From CBDBGD01 sp965205235 (GTDB lineage: Bacteria; Chloroflexota; Dehalococcoidia; Lucifugimonadales; UBA1127), in the NCBI GenBank assembly GCA_965205235.1, contig CBDBGD010000002.1:62001-126000 (forward strand): a stretch of 64,000 bases of DNA, read 5' to 3'. Each line of letters begins with the position of its first letter. Position 1 is the stretch's first letter. The notes under the pieces were generated by a model. It was given only the letters and a program-made list of their open reading frames with translations. It searched no databases and had not been told where the DNA came from. Below, in pieces: positions 17,806 through 25,275 of the stretch. Made by a program: the position numbers and the translations under genes.

Positions 17806-19782
17806 CTACACCCCTCCCAGCGACAGCCTCAGCACGTACCGCGGCGGCCCATCGCGCCGGTAGTCGAGCGCCATCCCCACCACCCTCCGCCGCGCCGACG
17901 CCAGCCCGGCCCTCGCATCGGTGACCTCCACCACGTCGTACATCTCCTGGCCGCAGTTCACCGGCACGGTGATCTCGCCCGATACCGCCTCGCTCTCCAG
18001 CCGTCGCACGATCTCCGCGGCGCGTCCCTGGGCCTTCGATACCGTGTCCAGGTTCAGGTCGTGGTGCTGCAGCAGCCGCTCGCCCAGCAGCGCCATCTCG
18101 TCCCACAGGAACGCCTCCGACACGCCCGCCGCGCCGTAGACCTGCACGCGGGTGTGCGCCTGCGCCGACTCCCCGTACCGACCCTCGACGATAGCGTGGC
18201 CCGCGCCGTAGACGTAGTCCGACGCGTCGCCGGCCTGCGGGTGTCGCAGCAGCCCCCGATGCCCCCGGAACGACACCACGTCCGGCACCAGCGCCAGCAG
18301 TCGCCGCACGACGGCGTCGCCCCGCTCGCCGGGCGAGATGGTGAATTGCGGCCTGTGCTCGCTGATGGTGGAGCTGCCCGGCGACGCGCTCAGCGTCAGC
18401 CCCACGCGCCGCAGCGCCTCCGACAGCAGCCCCTGCACGCTCGCACTCCCGGCGTCCCACGTGTGCTGGCGGCGGGCGCGCCAGCCCTCCAGCAGCCACC
18501 AGCCGTCCGCTGCGTGCAGCACAAAGTGCGCATGGCCGCCCTGGAAGCGGTGCTCCCATCCCGTCACCCAGTACGCCGGCCCGTCCGACGCTTCCGGCCC
18601 CGCCGAGGTCACGTACCCCGGGCTTACCCGCACCTCCGACCCGTGCCGGATGGCCGCGATCGCGCCCTGCCCCGGCCTGCCGTAGCGGCCGTCGTCGTTG
18701 CGCAGCGTGACGGTGATGCGCCCCCCGCCGGGCGTCTCCCGCCCCGTGAGTGCCATCACGTCGTCGGTGAGGCCCAGCGCGCCGCCGCCCAGGACCACGC
18801 TCCACACGCCCAGCGGGCTCGACAGCCACAGCGTCGTCCCGTCCGACGCCATCGCCAGCCCGTGCTCCGTGTCGAGGTCGAAGGGAGCCGCGTCGCGCCA
18901 GATGCCCTGCCCGAAGGTCGTCCCCGCGAGCACGTGCGACAGGTGCGGGCGCCGCCACGACGACGCGCCGGCGTACCGCTCGACGTACGATAGGCGCGGC
19001 GGCGCGGAGGCGACGAGGAAGGGGTTGAGGAACTCCACGTCGGACCCGCCGTCGGCGTGGTTGACCTCGGTCATGCTCGACCATCGCCCCGCCGGCCGCT
19101 CGCCCCCGTCGCCGTAGACGCACGTCCACACCTTAGCGTTGCGGGCGCTGTCGCGGCCCGTGACCGCCACGTCCCAGTCGGTGGTGTACGCGCACCCAAG
19201 GCCGCTGACGGACGCGATCGAGTTCGTCCAGGCGGCGGGCGTCGACCAGAACGCCCCCTGCCGCGTGCTCACGTACACGCCGCCCGCCCCCGAGGCGAAG
19301 AACAGCGCCGGGACCCCCGCCGAGCTGAAGGCGGCGGCCAGCCGCACGACAGGCCGCACCGGCGGCACGAAAGCCGCCACGCGCGCGCCCCACGTCGCGC
19401 CGTTGTCCGCGCTCGTCCGCGTGTACACCGTCGCACCGTCAACGAAGAACAGGACGACCTCCGCCCTGTGGCTGCACAGGGCGATGTTGCAACCCGTGCC
19501 GGCGCGGCCCAGGTCGACCCAGCCGTTGAAACTCGCGGCGGCGCCGGGGTTCGACGTCCGCTGGACGTGGAGCGTCCCGTTCGCCGCGACCCTCGCGCGC
19601 ACCAGTGCCCCGTCGCCCGCAAGGCAGGCGGCGTGATGCCCGTCCGCCTCGCCCGCCGCCGAGTGCCGCACGACCGGCGACCGCGCCACGCCCGCGAGCA
19701 TGTCCAGCACCTCGACGCGCACGTACGGCGTCGCCGACGCGCTCCGCTGCGCAGCCAGCAGCGTGGCCGAGAGAGCGCGCAT
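17806..19782 (-). CDS. Phage-type tail protein with Asp-box N-terminal region
   Basis: I start this protein at MRALSATLLAAQRSASATPYV (ATG at 19782), giving 658 residues. The N-terminal half looks like a beta-propeller and includes an Asp-box-like TSADNGATWG near residue 115. The C-terminal half resembles phage tail hub or baseplate proteins: GGGRITVTLRNDDGRYGRP is the common 'LxNxDGxY' motif. Domains with WVTGWEHRFQGG and a long beta-rich end follow. It begins one base after the adaptor gene's stop, so the two are coupled. In a virus it would sit at the tail tip and contact the host. There are no other tail genes here. Confidence 0.65.
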   Translation of the reverse strand: MRALSATLLAAQRSASATPYVRVEVLDMLAGVARSPVVRHSAAGEADGHHAACLAGDGALVRARVAANGTLHVQRTSNPGAAASFNGWVDLGRAGTGCNIALCSHRAEVVLFFVDGATVYTRTSADNGATWGARVAAFVPPVRPVVRLAAAFSSAGVPALFFASGAGGVYVSTRQGAFWSTPAAWTNSIASVSGLGCAYTTDWDVAVTGRDSARNAKVWTCVYGDGGERPAGRWSSMTEVNHADGGSDVEFLNPFLVASAPPRLSYVERYAGASSWRRPHLSHVLAGTTFGQGIWRDAAPFDLDTEHGLAMASDGTTLWLSSPLGVWSVVLGGGALGLTDDVMALTGRETPGGGRITVTLRNDDGRYGRPGQGAIAAIRHGSEVRVSPGYVTSAGPEASDGPAYWVTGWEHRFQGGHAHFVLHAADGWWLLEGWRARRQHTWDAGSASVQGLLSEALRRVGLTLSASPGSSTISEHRPQFTISPGERGDAVVRRLLALVPDVVSFRGHRGLLRHPQAGDASDYVYGAGHAIVEGRYGESAQAHTRVQVYGAAGVSEAFLWDEMALLGERLLQHHDLNLDTVSKAQGRAAEIVRRLESEAVSGEITVPVNCGQEMYDVVEVTDARAGLASARRRVVGMALDYRRDGPPRYVLRLSLGGV

Positions 19783-19783
19783 C

Positions 19784-20422
19784 CTAGGACGGCCCCCGGT
19801 CCGCGGCCTGCGCGGGCCCCGCGGCCGTCGGGCTGTAGAGCTGCCGGGACCGCACGGCGTTCGTCGTACCCAGCCGCGCCAGCGACGCATGGAACAGCCG
19901 CAGCCGCTCCTTCCCCCACGTGAGGAAGTGCCGCCACGCATCCGGCCCGCCCACGTTCACCCTGTTCGTGGCAAAGGACGCCCACTCCAGCGCCGTGTAC
20001 GCGCTCGCGCCCATCGCCACCAGCTCCTCCAGGTGCGCGGGAATCGTCGACGCTGCAGCGTCGATCGTGTGCAGCTTGTGGTAGTACAGCCGCACGTCCT
20101 CACCCCCGCCGGGCGCGCTGTCGATGTGCAGCGTCAGGGCGTCACCCCACACGCTGAAGCGGACGTGCGTCGGGGGGTATCGGCCCGCGGGGTATTCCGC
20201 CGCCTCCACCCGAATGAGGCCCGCGAGTGCCTGCAGCGCGAGGTCCCGGCTGCCCTCGGTCGTGACGATGGACGCCGTCGCCTGCAGCGGCGTCGACAGG
20301 CTCAGCTCCCGCACCGCGTGTTGCACGTGGCGGTCCAGCTCCGCGTCCGTCCAGCGATACTCCGACGCCTCTTCGTCGCGCAGGTCCCGCCGCACCAGAC
20401 TTCGCATTTCACTGAGGTCCAT
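19784..20422 (-). CDS. Phage head-tail adaptor-like protein
   Basis: The protein of about 212 residues is taken from the ATG at 20422, behind GGAGG. Its N-terminus, MDLSEMRSLVRRDLRDE followed by YRWTDAELDRHVQHAVREL, has the pattern seen in phage adaptor/connector proteins that join portal and tail. The rest is mixed alpha/beta, with a helical C-terminal half (HLEELVAMGASAYTALEWA). It is encoded just before the tail-type protein and downstream of the capsid gene. No portal gene is present. The family call is by N-terminal pattern and context. Confidence 0.6.
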   Translation of the reverse strand: MDLSEMRSLVRRDLRDEEASEYRWTDAELDRHVQHAVRELSLSTPLQATASIVTTEGSRDLALQALAGLIRVEAAEYPAGRYPPTHVRFSVWGDALTLHIDSAPGGGEDVRLYYHKLHTIDAAASTIPAHLEELVAMGASAYTALEWASFATNRVNVGGPDAWRHFLTWGKERLRLFHASLARLGTTNAVRSRQLYSPTAAGPAQAADRGPS

Positions 20423-20493
20423 TCCATCCTCCACTCCGATGTTCCTCCGCCCGGCCCCTTGGCGTATCATGGGAGTTCCTGGGAGGAACGGCG

Positions 20494-20895
20494 TTGACGC
20501 TGCTTGTGATGCTCCTGATCCTCATGTGGCTGGGCACGGTGGGGTCCACGGTGTTCATGGCCCGCGCCCGCCTCGGCGCCGACGACTCCTCCTGGAAGGA
20601 CGAGGCCCTCGTGCGAGCTCTCGCCTTCGGCGCTGCCAGCGTTGCCCTCGGCGGCTTCGGCCTCGCCGGCGCCCTCATCACCAGCACCGGCGAGGTCTTC
20701 TTCGTCGTCGCGCCCGCGTGGCTCATCAGCGCCCTCATCCTCTGCCTCCCGCCCCTGGGCCGCTCCGACGGCGCTGTCCGCGTCTCCTCTCAGACCCTGG
20801 TCTTCTGCTCCATGGGCGTCACCGTCCTCGGCGGCCTGGGCATGGCCCTCTTCGTCCTCATCCGGCTCATCCTCTCCAACCCCGAGATCATCTGA
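20494..20895 (+). CDS. Four-helix membrane protein of unknown function
   Basis: This 133-residue protein has four predicted membrane helices: residues about 1-22, 42-65, 72-92 and 104-128. There is no recognisable motif. It starts with TTG behind GGGAGGAACG, with TATCAT at 20465-20470 as a possible -10. It is encoded on the plus strand between the capsid and adaptor genes, which are on the minus strand. It could be an unrelated resident gene or a lysis/holin-type or membrane accessory of the cassette; the sequence alone does not decide. Confidence 0.6.
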   Translation: MTLLVMLLILMWLGTVGSTVFMARARLGADDSSWKDEALVRALAFGAASVALGGFGLAGALITSTGEVFFVVAPAWLISALILCLPPLGRSDGAVRVSSQTLVFCSMGVTVLGGLGMALFVLIRLILSNPEII

Positions 20896-20904
20896 CCCCG
20901 CCCC

Positions 20905-21050
20905 CGCTCATGGTGAGCCTGTCGCCGCTCATGGTGAGCCTGTCGAACCATCGTCGTTCCTGCGGAGGCAGAGCCTGCCCCTGCGAAGGCAGGGGAACCT
21001 CGCTCCCGCCCGCTCACCCTGAGCTTGTCGAAGGGCCTGACCCGTAGGGA
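20905..21050. repeat. Cluster of interspersed repeats
   Basis: The stretch holds two copies of a CTCATGGTGAGCCTGTCG-like unit. An imperfect hairpin of the CGTTCCTGCGGAGGCAG type follows, and then a CACCCTGAGCTTGTCGAAGG unit at about 21013-21036. No gene is visible. The last unit matches the pair at 17749-17801, so the capsid cassette is bracketed by members of the same repeat family. Confidence 0.65.
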
Positions 21051-21085
21051 CTGTTCGCGAACCGCCCCCACACGACGTCCCCACC

Positions 21086-21976
21086 CTAGTCCCGCACCCC
21101 CGTCAGCTTGGCCAGCTTCAGCGCGTTGAACACCGCCAGCGCCACGTACCACTTCACCCGGATCCGCGTCGCATCCTTCGACTCCAGGCTCCCCACGCGC
21201 TCCACCGCCAGCCCGCCCGGCGCCGTCAGCCCCGCCACCGCACCCTCGCCCAGCTGCAGCGCGTAGATGGTCGAGCAGTCGCTCGACGAACCCACGGTCT
21301 TGTCGTCGGCGATGTGGTCGTTCACGCCCACCGGGATGCCGTCGTAGTACTCCACCATCTGCCCGAACTCGTTCCGGTCCGACACCACCAGCCCACCGCC
21401 CGAGGCTCGCGACAGCGCCGTAAGCTTCCGCCGCGACCGGCGCGACATCAGCAGCAGGTGCGGCTTCCCCGCCTTCACCTTGTCGATGGCCTCGTCCAGC
21501 TTGTCCAGCGTCAGCGTTCCGCCGTTCGCCCCCATGGCGACCGTCTGCGCCGTCGTGCTCAGCTTGTCGATGCCGTCGAACGCGTTCGAGTCCGACGTCC
21601 GGTCGCCGTTGACGAACGTGTCCTCGAACTTGGTCTGCACGGCCTTGGCCTTGAGCTGCACCACCGCCGCCTCCAGGTCCTGGATGTTCGACCGCGTGGC
21701 CTTGAGGAAGTTGTCGATGTCCGCGTCGCCGCCCAGGATCTTCAGCGTGGCGGACACCTGCGTGAACGTCGGCGTCGACTCGGCCCACTCGCCGCCCACG
21801 GCGTAGAACGCGGCGGTGGGCGCCCGGTTCTCCCGGTTGTACGTCAGGCTGTTGCCCACCACCTCGATGAACGGCAGGCGCTGCAGGACCGGGCTCTCCT
21901 GCACAATGGTCTCGATGACGCCTGCGACCAGGACGTCGTTGGACAGCTTCGCGGACTCCGACAGGGTCAGGGCCAT
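21086..21976 (-). CDS. Phage major capsid protein (HK97-type)
   Basis: I start this 296-residue protein at MALTLSESAKLSNDVLVAGV (ATG at 21976), with GGAGGG close upstream. The opening 'AKLSNDVLVAGVIETIVQESPVLQRLPF' region is characteristic of one group of phage major capsid proteins and is split here only for display. The middle has LKATRSNIQDLEAAVVQLK and a domain with KPHLLLMSRRSRRKLTAL. The end, TRIRVKWYVALAVFNALKLA, has the typical capsid C-terminal beta strand followed by a helix. No N-terminal scaffold or protease domain is present. It heads the minus-strand virus-like cassette. Confidence 0.8.
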   Translation of the reverse strand: MALTLSESAKLSNDVLVAGVIETIVQESPVLQRLPFIEVVGNSLTYNRENRAPTAAFYAVGGEWAESTPTFTQVSATLKILGGDADIDNFLKATRSNIQDLEAAVVQLKAKAVQTKFEDTFVNGDRTSDSNAFDGIDKLSTTAQTVAMGANGGTLTLDKLDEAIDKVKAGKPHLLLMSRRSRRKLTALSRASGGGLVVSDRNEFGQMVEYYDGIPVGVNDHIADDKTVGSSSDCSTIYALQLGEGAVAGLTAPGGLAVERVGSLESKDATRIRVKWYVALAVFNALKLAKLTGVRD

Positions 21977-22020
21977 GGCTTCCCTCCGTACGATTTGAGA
22001 TGCGTTGCGGAGGAAAGAAT

Positions 22021-22034
22021 AGAACTGTAGTTCT
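22021..22034. promoter_or_regulatory. Dyad matching the GAAC-N4-GTTC LexA-type consensus, upstream of capsid gene
   Basis: AGAACTGTAGTTCT is a perfect six-base inverted repeat around GT, located about 45 bases upstream of the capsid ATG. It contains GAAC-N4-GTTC, the core of LexA boxes in Gram-positive bacteria. A weak -10 (TATTCT on the minus strand) overlaps its downstream side. A site of this specificity is expected about once per window by chance, so position is the main argument. Confidence 0.4.
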
Positions 22035-22083
22035 GTTTCGGGCAAGAGGGAGTTGTCACAGGGGAGAGCGGGGGCAGGCGCGA

Positions 22084-22110
22084 GTAGGGGCGATTCGCGA
22101 TCGCCCCTAC
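22084..22110. repeat. Palindromic element
   Basis: GTAGGGGCGA and TCGCCCCTAC form a perfect ten-base stem around a seven-base centre. It lies between the capsid gene promoter and the end of the cupin gene. It may act as a bidirectional terminator or be a dispersed palindrome; no U-tract follows, so the latter is more likely. Confidence 0.6.
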
Positions 22111-22139
22111 GTGTCGACTCGATTGTGTACGGCGGCCCC

Positions 22140-22499
22140 CTACGCGTCCTCCCGCAGGTACGCGTCCGACCCGTCCAGCCAGTCCTGCCGGATCGGGCTG
22201 AACGCGTCGATGTCCACCGTGTCCTCCAGCGCCTCCGCCACGTGCTCGGCGTTCGACGGGATCACCAGCGTCTCCCCCGCCCGCACGATGACCTCCTGGC
22301 CGTCGATGGTGAACTTCAGCGCCCCCGACAGGATGTGCGTGATCTGCTCGTTCGGGTGCCGGTGCGCGGGCACCACGGCGCCCTTGGGGAGGCTGATGTG
22401 CCCCAGCATCACCTGCTCGCCCGTCACGATGCGGCGGCGAATGCCCTGGATCATCCGGTCCTCCGGCACCTCATCCCACGGCACAGCCTTGTACGACAT
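22140..22499 (-). CDS. Cupin domain-containing protein
   Basis: This 119-residue single-domain cupin is started at the ATG at 22499 (GGGGAGGGCGCC upstream). The first cupin motif is PAHRHPNEQITHILSGALKF and the second is AGETLVIPSNAEHVAEALED. Metal ligands are therefore two histidines, a glutamine/glutamate position and the last histidine. Substrate is unknown. It is divergent from the SDR gene, sharing a short promoter region of about 125 bases. Confidence 0.85.
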   Translation of the reverse strand: MSYKAVPWDEVPEDRMIQGIRRRIVTGEQVMLGHISLPKGAVVPAHRHPNEQITHILSGALKFTIDGQEVIVRAGETLVIPSNAEHVAEALEDTVDIDAFSPIRQDWLDGSDAYLREDA

Positions 22500-22626
22500 G
22501 GCGCCCTCCCCGTCCATTGCGTGTTTGACGGGAGCATACGGGAGCGGCGGGCGGGTGTCCAGAGGCGACAGGTTGACGCCGGCATACGCTCCACCTAGAC
22601 TGCCGACGAAACCCAGGAGGCGCACC

Positions 22627-23421
22627 GTGGAGCTCGGACTGCGAGGCAAAGTCGCCATCGTCACCGGCGGCAGCATGGGCATCGGCAGGGCGACGGCGAT
22701 GGCGCTGGCGAAGGAAGGCGCCGCCGTGGCGATCTGCGCCCGCCGCGAGGAGCCGCTGCACGCCGCCGCCCGCGAGATCGAGGACGCCACCGGCAGCCGC
22801 GTCCTCCCCCTCCGCGCCGACGTCACCTCCCCCGACGACCTCTCGAACCTCGTCGCCTCCACCGTCGCCGAGTTAGGCGGTGTGGACATCCTGGTCAGCA
22901 ACGCCGTGAACGCCATCTCCGGCTCGGTCCTCAACCTCCCCGAGGACGCGTGGCGCAACCACATCGACGTCAAGCTCATGGCCTTCGTCCGCCTCTCGCG
23001 GGAGGTCGTCCCCCACATGCGCGCCAGGGGCGGCGGCCGAATCGTCGTCATCGGCGGCGGCGCGCTCCGCACCGCGGGCGCGACCGGCGCCAGCAACGCC
23101 GTCACCAATGCAGGCGTGGCCGCCGTTACCAAGAACCTCTCCGAGGAGGTCGCCGCCGACGGCATCCTGGTCAACTGCGTCCACCCCGGCCCGGTGCGCA
23201 CCCCGCGCCTGCGCCAGCTCCAGCAGGAGCGCGCCGACATGCTCGGCATCACCGCTGAGGAGGTCGAGGCACAGTCGGCCAAGGCCGTCCCCATCGGTCG
23301 GGCGCTCGAGCCGGAGGAGATCGCCAGCGTCGTGGCCTTCCTCTGCTCCGACGCCGCGTCCGCGGTCACCGGCCAGAGCATCGGCGTCGACGGCGGCGCG
23401 TCGCGCGCCATCACCTACTAG
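22627..23421 (+). CDS. SDR family protein with altered catalytic residues
   Basis: The 264-residue protein starts with GTG behind AGGAGG. The Rossmann motif TGGSMGIGRATAM is intact, so it should bind NAD(P). The usual NNAG motif reads SNAV. Where SDRs have a serine and then YxxxK, this one has IGGGALRTAGATG followed by NAVTNAGV, so serine, tyrosine and lysine all appear replaced. The C-terminal IGVDGGAS pattern is normal. It may be a non-catalytic or mechanistically different SDR. It precedes the symporter gene by 19 bases and is probably co-transcribed with it. Confidence 0.85.
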   Translation: MELGLRGKVAIVTGGSMGIGRATAMALAKEGAAVAICARREEPLHAAAREIEDATGSRVLPLRADVTSPDDLSNLVASTVAELGGVDILVSNAVNAISGSVLNLPEDAWRNHIDVKLMAFVRLSREVVPHMRARGGGRIVVIGGGALRTAGATGASNAVTNAGVAAVTKNLSEEVAADGILVNCVHPGPVRTPRLRQLQQERADMLGITAEEVEAQSAKAVPIGRALEPEEIASVVAFLCSDAASAVTGQSIGVDGGASRAITY

Positions 23422-23440
23422 CGTAAGGAGCAGCGAAGCG

Positions 23441-25009
23441 ATGGATAGCACCGCACCACTCCCAAGCTGGTCCATCTACGCGATCCTCATCGCCCAGGGG
23501 GTCACCTACGCCCTCCTCGTCTGGTTCCTCGGCCGCGCCCGGGGCAAGACCGCCGAGGGCTTCCTCTCCGGCGGCCGCGACATCGGCCACGGCATGATCA
23601 ACGCCTCCGTCGTGGCCGTCTGGGTGTGGGCGGCCACCCTCATGATCAGCAGCTGGACCGGCTACCAGTACGGCTTCATCGGCCCGTGGTGGTACGCCCT
23701 GGGGGCCACAGTCCCGCTGCCGATCATGGCCTACCTTGGCAGGCGCATCAAGACCGTCATGCCCAAGGCCACCTCCTACCCCGAGTTCATGCACCACCGC
23801 TACGACAACAAGAACCACGTCCTGCACTCCATGATCGCCACCATCGTCTCCCTGTGGGTGACCATCATGATCATCACCGGCGCGGCCGTCATGGGCCACG
23901 CCTTCACCGGCGCGCCCTTCTGGGCCATCGCCGTGCTCATGGTCATCATCTTCGTCTCCTACATCCCCTTCGCCGGCCTCTGGGCCAGCATCTTCGCCGA
24001 CACCATCATGTCGCTCATGCTCTACGTCTGCATCACGACGCTGGCCGTCGCCGTCATCATCAAGGTCGGCCCCTCCGAGATCTGGGCGGGCCTGATGAGT
24101 GTGACCAGCGCCAAACCCGTGCTCCAGCCGGGCCTGACCGTGGCCGAGTACAAGAGCCAGTGGGACGGTCTCAACTGGCTGAACCCTGCCGGGCTGGGCT
24201 TCCTCATCGTCAACACCGTGGGCAACCTTGGCGCCGTGCTCTGCAACCAGACCTACTGGTCCAGGGTGACCGGCGCACGGGACCCGCAGACGGTCTTCAA
24301 GTCCTTCATGACCGCCGCCGTCTGCTGGTGGCCGATACCACTGGCGACGGGCACGGCCCTGGGCGTGGCCGCCCTGTCGAAGGGCCTCGTCGTCGGCGAG
24401 ACCTACACCTACGGCTCGACGTCGATGCTCTTCACCGAGGCGGAAGCCGTCGCCCCGATGATGGCCTTCCTCGTGCTGGGGTTCGTGGGCCTGACCATCT
24501 TCATCCTCGCCGTCGGCTCCGCGACGGTCAGCACCGGCGCGGGCGAGATCCTCGCCGTGGCCACCGTCTTCGTGAACGACATCTTCCGAGGCCACCTCAA
24601 CCCCAAGGCGAAGGACAAGACGCTGCTCATAGCCAGCAGGGTGTCCATCTTCGTGATCGCCGCCACGCTCCTGACCGTCGTCCTCTTCTTCCGGCACATC
24701 GGCTTCTCCTTCGCCGGCATGTACCAGGCCATGGGCATAGCGTTCTCATCGGCGGTGATACCCGTGATCATGGGCTGTTTCGTGCGAAACACCAACCGCA
24801 CCGGCGCGTTCTGGGCCGCCATCATCGGCAGCATGTGCGGCATCGCGTACTGGACGTCCACCGGCGCAGACCTGCTTTGGGGCGTCGTCTGGGGCAACGT
24901 CATTGTGCTGAGCGTCTCCGCCCTCATCGCCGTCCCCTGGACGATCCTCCGCCCGCAGCCCTTCGACTACAGCACCCTCAAGGACGCCGGGGGCGCCACC
25001 CAGGAGTAG
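23441..25009 (+). CDS. Sodium:solute symporter family protein
   Basis: The 522-residue protein starts at the ATG at 23441 (AAGGAG upstream) and has about 13 hydrophobic helices. The N-terminal GRARGKTAEGFLSGGRDIGHG segment before helix two is typical of SSS-family transporters, as are the VWVWAATLMISSW and TYWSRVTGARDPQTVFKSF regions. These carriers import solutes such as organic acids, urea or amino acids with sodium. A small single-helix protein gene follows at once, as in many SSS operons. The upstream SDR may act on the imported compound. Confidence 0.88.
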   Translation: MDSTAPLPSWSIYAILIAQGVTYALLVWFLGRARGKTAEGFLSGGRDIGHGMINASVVAVWVWAATLMISSWTGYQYGFIGPWWYALGATVPLPIMAYLGRRIKTVMPKATSYPEFMHHRYDNKNHVLHSMIATIVSLWVTIMIITGAAVMGHAFTGAPFWAIAVLMVIIFVSYIPFAGLWASIFADTIMSLMLYVCITTLAVAVIIKVGPSEIWAGLMSVTSAKPVLQPGLTVAEYKSQWDGLNWLNPAGLGFLIVNTVGNLGAVLCNQTYWSRVTGARDPQTVFKSFMTAAVCWWPIPLATGTALGVAALSKGLVVGETYTYGSTSMLFTEAEAVAPMMAFLVLGFVGLTIFILAVGSATVSTGAGEILAVATVFVNDIFRGHLNPKAKDKTLLIASRVSIFVIAATLLTVVLFFRHIGFSFAGMYQAMGIAFSSAVIPVIMGCFVRNTNRTGAFWAAIIGSMCGIAYWTSTGADLLWGVVWGNVIVLSVSALIAVPWTILRPQPFDYSTLKDAGGATQE

Positions 25010-25032
25010 CCCGCCGAAGACAGGAGCGCGAC

Positions 25033-25185
25033 ATGTCCGAGCTTGCGTACATCATCAACCACACCATCACCGTGGCGTGGCTCATCCTCGCGGGCATCTA
25101 CGTCTACTACGCCGTCATCGCCGACATCCTCGCCGTCGCCAGGGGGCGCAAGCAGGAGCAGGACGCCCCCCACCCCAACCCCTAG
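25033..25185 (+). CDS. Small single-helix protein, probable symporter accessory subunit
   Basis: This protein has only 50 residues: MSELAYIINHTITVAWLI, one membrane helix continuing through AGIYVYYAVIADILAVA, and a short charged tail. It begins at the ATG at 25033 with AGGAG upstream, 23 bases after the symporter stop. Small proteins of this form accompany many SSS-family symporters and are thought to be membrane partners. The tail is followed directly by a dispersed repeat. Confidence 0.7.
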   Translation: MSELAYIINHTITVAWLILAGIYVYYAVIADILAVARGRKQEQDAPHPNP

Positions 25186-25186
25186 C

Positions 25187-25275
25187 GACTCCACCCCCTC
25201 TCCCTCTTGGGAGAGGGTTAGGGTGAGGGCGCGCCCCCCCTTGTCATTCTGAGGAGCGAAGCGACGTGAGAATCT
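25187..25275. repeat. Dispersed repeat block
   Basis: A hairpin unit (CCCTCTCCCTCTTGGGAGAGGG and its continuation GTGAGGGCG) is followed by a second unit, TTGTCATTCTGAGGAGCG with the next 20 bases. Both are forms of interspersed, non-coding repeats; related 'CCTCTCCCCGCGGGAGAGG' hairpins recur near 26580 and 62040. The stretch up to 25465 holds no convincing gene; only repeat remnants and the out-of-element tail of the transposase frame are visible. Confidence 0.65.

Noticed and set aside
17506..21976. A complete prophage or encapsulin operon
   Set aside because: No integrase, terminase, portal or lysis genes are present, and there is no encapsulin cargo enzyme; only a reduced structural set is visible.
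22084..22110. The perfect palindrome as a CRISPR-type or attachment site
   Set aside because: It occurs singly here, without regular spacing or an integrase gene, and resembles a dispersed hairpin element.
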